Assembly: GCA_003641675.1 (NCBI GenBank)
Contig: QNBI01000008.1
Location: 1 to 15,928, forward strand
From: Spirochaetota bacterium
GTDB lineage: Bacteria; Spirochaetota; Spirochaetia; SZUA-6
Direction of reading: 5' to 3'
Length of the DNA: 15,928 bases
In this document: positions 8,832-14,835 of the stretch, in pieces
Layout: each line of letters begins with the position of its first letter
How positions within the stretch are numbered: the first letter of the stretch is position 1
Translations under genes and position numbers: made by a program
Notes under the pieces: generated by a model
Told to the model about the DNA's origin: nothing
The model's input: only the letters and a program-made list of their open reading frames with translations
Databases searched by the model: none

Positions 8832-8861
8832 AGAGCCCGGATTTAGACTGGGCTCTTTTTT
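8832..8861 (+). terminator. Rho-independent terminator after nifJ
   Basis: A 9-base-pair stem, AGAGCCCGG paired with CTGGGCTCT (one G-U pair), with a 7-base loop ATTTAGA, runs straight into six T residues. It begins 32 bases after the nifJ stop. Confidence 0.92.
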
Positions 8862-8931
8862 ATGCTTTAAATATAATGTGGGGTTAAATATTAAACTGCT
8901 TTTAAATGCGGTGGGTATTTATAATACAATG

Positions 8932-8998
8932 AGCTAAAGTATAATATTAATATACTAATTTTACCAGTATTAGTTATATTAGTAGCAAATAGCTAAAA
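8932..8998 (+). repeat. Clustered inverted and direct repeats, possible operator region upstream of the RpiR-type regulator
   Basis: Two direct copies of AGCTAAA (8932-8938 and 8991-8997) flank a dense set of repeats. There is an imperfect 19-base palindrome, AGTAT...ATACT (8938-8956), and a perfect inverted pair ACTAAT-N9-ATTAGT (8954-8974). A further ATTAGT lies at 8978-8983. The block sits 36-102 bases upstream of the -10 of the regulator's promoter. Autoregulator binding is an inference; the region is very AT-rich, which raises the chance of accidental palindromes. Confidence 0.4.
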
Positions 8999-9033
8999 TA
9001 GTAAATATTATTCGTAAGTTTTTTACTTATTCC

Positions 9034-9062
9034 CTGACAGCATTTTTAAGCATTATTATAAT
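9034..9062 (+). promoter_or_regulatory. Strong candidate promoter giving a leaderless regulator transcript
   Basis: CTGACA (9034-9039) and a perfect TATAAT (9057-9062) are spaced 17 bases apart. The ATG of the regulator is at 9069, about where transcription should begin (6-8 bases after the -10). No Shine-Dalgarno sequence is visible before that ATG. Confidence 0.65.
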
Positions 9063-9068
9063 TAATTT

Positions 9069-9929
9069 ATGAGTATTGATACAGAATGGGCGCTTCGTGT
9101 TTCCGAAGCCACTTCTGATTTCACTAAAAGTGACAGGCTTATACTCTCCTTTATCACTTCACACCCCCAGGATGCAGCGTTTCTGCCTCTGAAGGGTCTT
9201 ACGGAAAAAACAGGGACAAGCAAGCCGACTGTTATAGAGTTCTATAAAAAGCTAGGATACAGTTCATTTAAGGAGTTTCTAAATGGTTTAAGAAACTTCT
9301 ATGAGCATCATATAGATTCGTACAGAGCCTCTGCAGCAATCTTTAAAAAAATAAATGGTACGGGGGAGCTAATTAGTGCGCTGGTAGAAACGGAAGTTCG
9401 ATCTATAACGAGAATTAAGGATTATATTTCCGAAGATGACCTAATGTTTATTTCGAAAAGTATTCTTGGTTCGAAAAGGGTTTTTATATTCGGGCCGGGC
9501 ACAGGGTATTACCCTGCTCATTTTCTTTTTCAGCGTCTTAAGAGATATAGGATTGATATTCACCTTATTGGGGATGATATTCAACACACTGCTGAATATC
9601 TTTTTCCTGTATGCACGGGCGACCTGGTGCTAATTTTTAACTACCTCCCGGAACCGGACATTATAGAGAAGGTGATGAAGTACTGTAAAGATGAAGGTGC
9701 TTCGATAGTGCTTATAACCGGGAGCATTTATCTCTCCCTGGCCCCCTATCCGGACAGGGTAATCTATGTGAAGAGGGGTGAAATAGGTTTTAAAAATTCT
9801 ATGGCTGTACCTATGGCTTTTGCTAATTTAATACTGCTTTCGGTAGAGCTTACCGGCGGAGAAAAAGTCAGCGGGTATTTAAAAAACTTGGAAGAGAAAC
9901 GAGATGAGTACAAACTTCTCTTCTCTTAA
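9069..9929 (+). CDS. RpiR/MurR-family transcriptional regulator (HTH plus SIS domain)
   Basis: DNA-binding regulator that normally senses a phosphorylated sugar through its SIS domain and controls sugar-use genes nearby. In 286 residues, the normal family length, the N-terminal HTH_6 domain covers about 1-77. Its recognition helix lies around TGTSKPTVIEFYKKLGY (48-64). The SIS domain covers about 125-260, with the sugar-isomerase-like nucleotide-fold strand and loop RVFIFGPGTG (137-146). ATG 9069 is the only possible start: an in-frame TAA lies two codons upstream and no other start codon precedes the HTH. It is followed 38 bases later by the remains of a sugar ABC importer, its probable original target. 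The gene itself shows no damage. Confidence 0.88.
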   Translation: MSIDTEWALRVSEATSDFTKSDRLILSFITSHPQDAAFLPLKGLTEKTGTSKPTVIEFYKKLGYSSFKEFLNGLRNFYEHHIDSYRASAAIFKKINGTGELISALVETEVRSITRIKDYISEDDLMFISKSILGSKRVFIFGPGTGYYPAHFLFQRLKRYRIDIHLIGDDIQHTAEYLFPVCTGDLVLIFNYLPEPDIIEKVMKYCKDEGASIVLITGSIYLSLAPYPDRVIYVKRGEIGFKNSMAVPMAFANLILLSVELTGGEKVSGYLKNLEEKRDEYKLLFS

Positions 9930-9967
9930 GTTTTCTCTTATAAATAATTTTTTTCAGGAGGTAAAAA

Positions 9968-10659
9968 ATGAAGAAGAAAATGCTTTTATTTCTAGGGCTC
10001 ATACTTATAGTGGGACTCTTTCCTCTAATGGCGAAAGGCCAGGAAGAGATAGCTACAGGACCGGCAAGTATTGAAGTTTACTACTCTGTGGCAGTAGATG
10101 CACCCATTGCAAAGATGCTTAGCGGTTATATTGCTGCATTCGAAAAGGATAATCCTGCAATCACTGTAAAACCTGTATTTTCGGGAGGTTACGGCGATAC
10201 TAAGACAGCCGTACAGACTATACAATAGAGGGGGGCGGGAAAGCTCCGGCTATGGCTGTTCTGCTGGCCACGAACCTATATGACCTAATTAATGCGGACT
10301 ATATAGAGCCTTTGGACAGTTACTTAAACGTACTAAAGGACAAGAACGGTTATATGGATGATTTCTTTAAGGCATTTCTTGAAAATTCTCGTTATGACGG
10401 GAAAGTTTGCTGCCTTCCTTTTCAGCGTAGCGCTGTTGTAATGTACTACAATAAAAACCTTTTTAAAAATGCAGGGCTTTCGGCACCTGACAGCTGGGAT
10501 TCATGAGGCGAAGCGGCCGCTAAACTGACAAAACGTTCGGGTTCACAGGTTACAAGATGGGGTATTCAGTACCCTTCAGGATGGCCATCTGGTTGTTTCA
10601 ACCCCTCGCTATAGGTGCAGGAAGGAATATAGTGGGAGATTCCGATACGGAAGTTTACT
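9968..10659 (+). pseudogene. Decayed sugar ABC transporter substrate-binding protein gene (UgpB-like, family 1), 5' part
   Basis: Begins normally, with AGGAGGT 5 bases before ATG and a Sec signal peptide (hydrophobic core about 5-20, cleavage probably near AKG at 22-24). The family 1 periplasmic binding protein fold can then be followed through three lesions. First, a frame change near 10219-10222 (one base lost or two gained), between KTAVQT and IEGGGKAP. Second, an in-frame TGA at 10504-10506, probably a former TGG, between DSWDS and GEAAAKL. Third, a loss of one base near 10588, between IQYPSGWPS and WLFQPLAIGAG. After about 230 codons, at TEVY, the sequence switches to the end of a permease gene, so roughly half the protein is missing. 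No functional product is possible; the intact stretches still allow the family call. Confidence 0.85.
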
Positions 10660-10919
10660 TGTTGCGCCGCTCCACGCTGTTTATCTCAACAATCGCTTTT
10701 ATCGGGGCTTTCCAGACGGTAGATCATATTTTTGTTCTGACGCAAGGTGAGCCCAGCGGTTCAAGTACTGTCCTGTTGTATTACCTGTGGCAGGAAAGGT
10801 TCGAAAATCTCGATATCGGAAAGTCATCCGCTTTGACTATAATTCTTATCGTAATACTTCTCATTTTCACTATAACGAATTTTCGAATAACCGAAGAAAA
10901 GGGGGAAAGGAATGCTTAA
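10660..10919 (+). pseudogene. 3' remnant of a sugar ABC transporter permease (UgpA/MalF-like)
   Basis: About 86 codons remain of a permease that is usually near 290-300 residues. They encode the end of the EAA region (LLRRSTLFISTIAFIGAFQ), the family LTQGEPSGSSTVLLYY segment, and a final membrane helix (TIILIVILLIFTI) before a charged tail. The start of the gene, with its first membrane helices, is gone. It has been joined by deletion to the truncated binding-protein gene near 10659. Its stop overlaps the start of the next permease gene by 8 bases, as in an intact operon. An ATG at 10557 opens the same frame but belongs to out-of-frame binding-protein sequence, so it is not a real start. Confidence 0.85.
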
Positions 10920-11574
10920 GAAGGCATTCTCTCTTGCCCCTTTCGGAAGGTATTACTTTAATACAATTTTTATCGTAATTCTAATATTTGCCGTTCAGCT
11001 TGTAACCATCACAATCGGGACTTTTGCCTTTGTAAACTATAAGTTTGTTGGTCACAGGGTGGTATTGTTTTTTATACTGCTTCAGCTCATGATCCCGCCT
11101 TCTGCTCTGCTAATACCGAATTTTGCAACAATCTGGTTTTTAGGCTTATTCAATACAAAACTGGCAATAGTGCTTCCCTATTTCGGTTCTGCTTTCGGTT
11201 TATTTTTAATGAGACAGGCATTTCTGGGTGTGCCAAAATCCCTTGTACACGCAGGCATTATAGACGGCTGTTCGTGGTGGCAGCTTCTTATCCATATATA
11301 TCTTCCGCCCTCGATACCTATTCTAATCGCCTTTGGGCTTTCTTCTATAACGTGGCATTGGAATGACTTTTTATGGCCACTAATAATAATCAATTCACCT
11401 AAAGCGCGGCCTTTAACGGCAGGACTTGTAAGATTTACTCAATTGGGTGAGATTGGAGCACGGTGGTCTCTGCTTGCTGCCGCCACAATTATTGTCATAG
11501 CACCGTTGTTTTTTGCGTTTTTAATATTTCAGAAGAGGTTTATTCAGTGTTTTATTAACTCCGGTATAAAGTAG
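10912..11574 (+). pseudogene. N-terminally deleted sugar ABC transporter permease (UgpE/MalG-like)
   Basis: The open frame gives 220 residues, whereas family members are about 270-290. After MLKK the protein jumps to AFSLAPFGRYYFNT, which in relatives lies about 70 residues in. The first membrane helix and first periplasmic loop are therefore missing. The other helices are present. The EAA loop that docks on the ATPase reads LVHAGIIDGCSWWQLL, where the usual Glu of EAA is His and the second Ala is Gly. Start ATG 10912 has a GGGGGAAAGGA tract upstream and overlaps the previous stop. The frame is open to the natural C-terminus. With its partner permease and binding protein destroyed, I treat it as a non-functional remnant, though a protein may still be made. 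Confidence 0.75.
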
Positions 11575-11610
11575 TTTTATATAATATCAGCAACTTATGG
11601 AGCAAAACCA

Positions 11611-12321
11611 ATGAGGAAAATATCAGTTTTTAAAAAATTATTTCTGATAGGAAGACCGGCAGCAGGAAAGAGCGAGATTATAGATTATTTAAAGAAAGTT
11701 TCTCCGGAAGAACGTGAATTAAAGTTTCATATAGGTAATTTTAGAGAACTGGACGATTTTCCTGTGATCTGGAGCTGGTTCGAAGAGGATGCAATTCTTT
11801 CTGAAATGTCCAAACCAAGGCTGCATACGGATTTCAAGGGTTATTTTAAGTATGAATACCTTTGGAATGTTCTAATAAAAAAGCTGGAACTGGATTATAA
11901 AAAGAGTTCTGTGGAGAGCGGTACCAATACGTATATTATTGAATTTTCACGGGGAAGTGAACACGGAGGATTCAGAGAAGCCTCCAGCCAATTTTCAAAA
12001 GCTATTCTGGATGAAGCTGCAGTTCTTTATATTAACGTATCTTTCGAAGAATCTATGAGAAAAAACCGCAAGAGATACAATCCGAAGAAGCCTTACAGCA
12101 TTCTTGAACACTCCCTGCCGGATAAAAAACTTGAAAAACTCTATAAGGATAGCGACTGGGAGGAATTTTCCTCCGGGGATCCTGACTATTTATCTGTGAA
12201 TAATGTGAGATTACCCTATGTTGTTTTTGAGAATAACGATGATATAACAACGGAAGGTGGGGCAATTTTGGGTGAACGTTTAAAAACGGTACTCGGCCGT
12301 CTCTGGGATTTATATAAATAA
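11611..12321 (+). CDS. P-loop NTPase of unknown function (possible small-molecule kinase-like)
   Basis: I do not recognise the family. The 236-residue soluble protein has a clear Walker A motif GRPAAGKS at 14-21, directly after a first beta strand (KLFLIG). A hydrophobic strand ending in an acidic residue (TYIIEFSRG, E111) could act as Walker B. An arginine-rich stretch (about 149-160, MRKNRKRYNPKK) could be a lid that closes over a phosphate donor. That order resembles adenylate-kinase-type or sugar-kinase-type P-loop phosphotransferases, but the role is not shown. GGAG lies 8 bases before the ATG. It is intact, 36 bases after the broken permease, and is probably the last gene of the former sugar-import operon. 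A role with the imported sugar is only inferred. Confidence 0.75.
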   Translation: MRKISVFKKLFLIGRPAAGKSEIIDYLKKVSPEERELKFHIGNFRELDDFPVIWSWFEEDAILSEMSKPRLHTDFKGYFKYEYLWNVLIKKLELDYKKSSVESGTNTYIIEFSRGSEHGGFREASSQFSKAILDEAAVLYINVSFEESMRKNRKRYNPKKPYSILEHSLPDKKLEKLYKDSDWEEFSSGDPDYLSVNNVRLPYVVFENNDDITTEGGAILGERLKTVLGRLWDLYK

Positions 12322-12362
12322 AAATAATATAATAGAGATATATTTTTACCGATACTTAAAGC

Positions 12363-13019
12363 ATGAAGTGTCTTTTAGTCAGCGTACTTTTCTCTTATTT
12401 TTTTTCTTTGAGTGTTATAAACGCCTTTGAACTGCCTGAGGTTACCGTTAAATATGAAGTTCTTCAAGGTTCGGATGAAGAAGAGATAGAAGATTATCTT
12501 CTGCCATCTTCTCTACGCAACATTGCATCCTTAAGGCTAAAGAAAATATTTACCGATGAGTTATGGTATGCTGTTTTGGTTAAATATTCAAATAAAGACT
12601 ATTACAATACTAAGGGAGATTACAGTTATATTAACCTTAATAACGGACTATCATGGAAGATAAGCAGTACGATGAAGATCGGAGCGGATTTTTTAACACG
12701 TTATGTATACTTTAATGACCTGGACACTAATAATCAACCTAAAAATTATATTAACCTCGGGGGCAAATTCTCCGGTACTTACAAAATTCTACCCGAGCTT
12801 TCATTGGGTACATGGATAAAAGCCGATTATAATCTCTATACAAATGCAGAAAAGTCAAAACAGGAGTATACTGTTAATGTAGGAGTTATATCGAAACAGG
12901 CTAATCTGCTATGGAGGTTGCGTTATAAAGGGATTCTGCGGGATGCACTCGGTGATTTAAGTATTCAGAGCAGAAGTTTTCTTAATTACGGAAGCATCTC
13001 TGCAACATGGAAGCCATAA
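12363..13019 (+). CDS. Secreted, probable outer-membrane beta-barrel protein
   Basis: Not matched to a named family. The 218-residue product begins with a Sec signal peptide (hydrophobic about 4-19, likely cleavage after VINA, residues 18-21). The rest is rich in alternating polar/hydrophobic segments with many Tyr, Asn, Lys and Ser, such as SYINLNNGLSWKI and NYINLGGKFSGTYKIL, and ends in a terminal strand NYGSISATWKP. These are signs of a small transmembrane beta-barrel. Cys3 is too close to the N-terminus to be a lipobox. There is no clear Shine-Dalgarno sequence before the ATG; the upstream 40 bases are AT-rich. It stands between the NTPase gene and the STAS-PspA cluster and may be transcribed with either. 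Confidence 0.65.
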   Translation: MKCLLVSVLFSYFFSLSVINAFELPEVTVKYEVLQGSDEEEIEDYLLPSSLRNIASLRLKKIFTDELWYAVLVKYSNKDYYNTKGDYSYINLNNGLSWKISSTMKIGADFLTRYVYFNDLDTNNQPKNYINLGGKFSGTYKILPELSLGTWIKADYNLYTNAEKSKQEYTVNVGVISKQANLLWRLRYKGILRDALGDLSIQSRSFLNYGSISATWKP

Positions 13020-13034
13020 ATAAATAAGAATTAT

Positions 13035-13063
13035 TTGACAAACTGTGTTAAACTTTATAATAT
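13035..13063 (+). promoter_or_regulatory. Near-consensus promoter for the STAS-PspA cluster
   Basis: A perfect TTGACA (13035-13040) and TAATAT (13058-13063) are spaced 17 bases apart. This is among the strongest promoters in the window. The predicted leader, about 13070-13125, contains a possible two-part hairpin (13076-13108): ATAGG/CCTAT outside and CTTCC/GGGAG inside. It ends in the ribosome binding site AAGGGG just before the ATG. Confidence 0.7.
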
Positions 13064-13125
13064 ATAACAATGTATATAGGCTTCCTGTAGTAGGGAGATA
13101 AAACCTATCTTTTAAAAGGGGCATC

Positions 13126-13674
13126 ATGAATAATAATATAGTGCCAGGTTTTGATGACGAAAAAGATGACAGCCTGAAAATAAGATTACAAAAGATAGAC
13201 GATATAGACGGATGTCTTGTAATGTATCTTTCAGGGTATATAGATACGTATAATTCCAACTATTTTCAGAAAAGGGTTGCAAAGGCAATAGAGGCTGGAT
13301 TTATTAGGCTTATTTTCCACTGCGGAAGCTTAAACTATGTTTCCAGTACAGGTATAGGGTCGTTCACAGCTTTTTTAAAAGCTGTGAAGCCGAGAGGGGG
13401 CGATCTGGTACTGCTCGAGATACAGCCCAAAGTGTATGAAGTCTTCCAGCTTTTAGGATTTTCCCAGTTTTTCAATATAAAAGAAAATTTGGAAGAGGCG
13501 GTTCAGTTTTTCAGCCAGAAAAAGGAGGCGGGACACGAAGGGCCGTTCCCCAAAATATTTAAGTGCCCGATTTGCGGAAAAAAACTCAAAGCTACAAAAG
13601 CCGGCAGATTCCGTTGTTCCGAATGCAAAACAATACTTGTCATAGATAATGCAGGGCAAGTTTTTCTTGGTTAA
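13126..13674 (+). CDS. STAS-domain protein with C-terminal zinc ribbon (anti-sigma-antagonist-like)
   Basis: The STAS domain (about 18-130) has the fold of SpoIIAA/RsbV anti-sigma factor antagonists: strand VMYLSGYIDTYN, then strand LIFHCGSLNYVSSTGIGSF. S73 or S74 sits where those proteins carry the phosphorylated serine. Unusually, it is followed by a separate C-terminal domain (about 145-180) with two CxxC pairs (C147/C150 and C164/C167), a rubredoxin/zinc-ribbon pattern that probably binds one zinc. The ribbon could bind a protein, nucleic acid, or sense metal or redox state. No anti-sigma kinase or sigma factor is encoded beside it. AAGGGG lies 4 bases before ATG. First gene of a four-gene plus-strand cluster with PspA. 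Confidence 0.82.
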   Translation: MNNNIVPGFDDEKDDSLKIRLQKIDDIDGCLVMYLSGYIDTYNSNYFQKRVAKAIEAGFIRLIFHCGSLNYVSSTGIGSFTAFLKAVKPRGGDLVLLEIQPKVYEVFQLLGFSQFFNIKENLEEAVQFFSQKKEAGHEGPFPKIFKCPICGKKLKATKAGRFRCSECKTILVIDNAGQVFLG

Positions 13675-13719
13675 TTGTTTCTATCCTTCGGTTTACATCT
13701 AAAATAGGAGCTATCCCTT

Positions 13720-14118
13720 ATGAGCAGTGAAGATAAAATAGAAAGATATCTTGTCCGACTTTCTCTTTCCTATGAAAAACTAGATGGGAACAGCTGGCTA
13801 ATTAATGACGGGGAAAAAGGACTTGAGAATGTTGTTGTAATTTCGGCAGGTCCGCTGGTTATTGTCAGGGTAAAGGTAATGGAAATACCGGATAATAATA
13901 AGAAAAAATGTGAGCTTTTCGAAACCCTTCTGCGCTTAAACGGCTCCGACATGATTCACGGGGCTTATGCTTTGGAAAAAAATAGTATTATAATGATTGA
14001 TACTCTGGAAGGTGAAACCATGGACATTGAAGAGCTGCAGGCATCTTTGGATGCTTTTGGTCTGGCTTTAGCTCAGCATTATAAGGCATTATCACAGTAC
14101 AGAATAAAAACTAACTAG
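13720..14118 (+). CDS. YbjN-like / secretion-chaperone-fold protein
   Basis: Small acidic cytoplasmic protein of 132 residues with no signal peptide or membrane helix. The pattern is an N-terminal helix (KIERYLVRLSL), a beta sheet (SWLINDG, NVVVISAGPLVIVRVKVMEI), a helix (CELFETLLRLNG), further strands (GAYALEKNSIIMIDTLEG) and a long C-terminal helix. This fits the YbjN domain, which shares its fold with type III secretion chaperones, and suggests a protein-binding or chaperone role. AGGAG lies 9 bases before ATG. It begins 45 bases after the STAS gene and ends 12 bases before pspA, so it is clearly in the same operon. The family call rests on pattern recognition and is moderate; a stand-alone hypothetical protein is the alternative. 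Confidence 0.6.
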   Translation: MSSEDKIERYLVRLSLSYEKLDGNSWLINDGEKGLENVVVISAGPLVIVRVKVMEIPDNNKKKCELFETLLRLNGSDMIHGAYALEKNSIIMIDTLEGETMDIEELQASLDAFGLALAQHYKALSQYRIKTN

Positions 14119-14130
14119 GAGATTTCTCAT

Positions 14131-14835
14131 ATGGGAATATTTAGTCGTTTTAAAAGAGCCGTAAAAGCTAATTTAAATGATATGATAAGCAGGGCGGAAA
14201 ACCCTGAAAAAATGCTCAACCAGCTCATACAGGAAATGAATGAACAGCTTATTCAGGCAAAAAAACAGGTTGCCCAGGCGATTGCCGATGAAAAAAAACT
14301 GGAAAGAGAAATACGAAGAAATAAAGCCGCGGCAGAGGACTGGGAACAAAAAGCTGTACTGGCTGTAAAGGCGGGAAAAGATGACCTTGCTAAGGAAGCG
14401 CTTGTAAGGCAGAAGGAATACAACGATTATAACGTGCAGTACCGTAGTGAATGGGAAGCCCAACATAGTACGGTGGAAAAATTAAAGGAATCACTACGTC
14501 AGCTTCAGGTTAAAATAGATGAGGCACAGCGCAAAAAGAATCTATTAATAGCCAGAGCGAAGCGGGCGGAGGCACAGAAAAAAATTCAGGAAACTATGGG
14601 GAGTATTGCAGATACATCTGCCTTCGATGCTTTTGACAGAATGTCCCATAGGGTGGAACAGCTTGAGATGGAAGCAGAGGCGGCGGAAGAACTGGGACAG
14701 ATAGGTGAGGCTTCAAAGGAAGATAACAGTATAGAAAAGCAGTTTGAGGAGTTGGAAGCATCGGATTCCAGCGCTGATAAAATGCTCGAAGAGTTAAAAA
14801 AGAAAATATTAAAATTAGAGGATAAACCCTCCTGA
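14131..14835 (+). CDS. pspA: Phage shock protein A / IM30 family protein
   Basis: Peripheral membrane protein that oligomerises on the inner face of the cytoplasmic membrane and protects it when integrity or proton motive force is threatened. The 234-residue protein is of normal PspA length. The N-terminal amphipathic helix is present (MGIFSRFKRAVKANLNDMI, 1-19), followed by the family segment AENPEKMLNQLIQEM (about 22-36). A long coiled coil runs to about residue 150, and a helical, acidic C-terminal half follows. There is no C-terminal extension of the Vipp1 type. AGGAG lies 9 bases before ATG. No pspF, pspB or pspC is nearby, so regulation is expected to differ from the enterobacterial Psp system. 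Its TGA overlaps the apparent CTG start of the next gene. Confidence 0.92.
   Translation: MGIFSRFKRAVKANLNDMISRAENPEKMLNQLIQEMNEQLIQAKKQVAQAIADEKKLEREIRRNKAAAEDWEQKAVLAVKAGKDDLAKEALVRQKEYNDYNVQYRSEWEAQHSTVEKLKESLRQLQVKIDEAQRKKNLLIARAKRAEAQKKIQETMGSIADTSAFDAFDRMSHRVEQLEMEAEAAEELGQIGEASKEDNSIEKQFEELEASDSSADKMLEELKKKILKLEDKPS

Noticed and set aside
10219..10252. Programmed frameshift or recoding to join the two binding-protein pieces
   Set aside because: There is no convincing slippery site with a downstream structure, and the gene also has a nonsense codon, a second frame change and a large deletion. Decay explains all of them.
10504..10506. TGA read as Trp in this organism
   Set aside because: TGA serves as the stop of pspA, the winged-helix regulator and other genes here, and nifJ uses TGG for Trp.
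10557..10919. A 120-residue open frame that looks like a small membrane protein
   Set aside because: It is a composite: first out-of-frame then in-frame binding-protein sequence, then a permease tail. Its ATG lies inside the older gene in the wrong frame and has no ribosome binding site.
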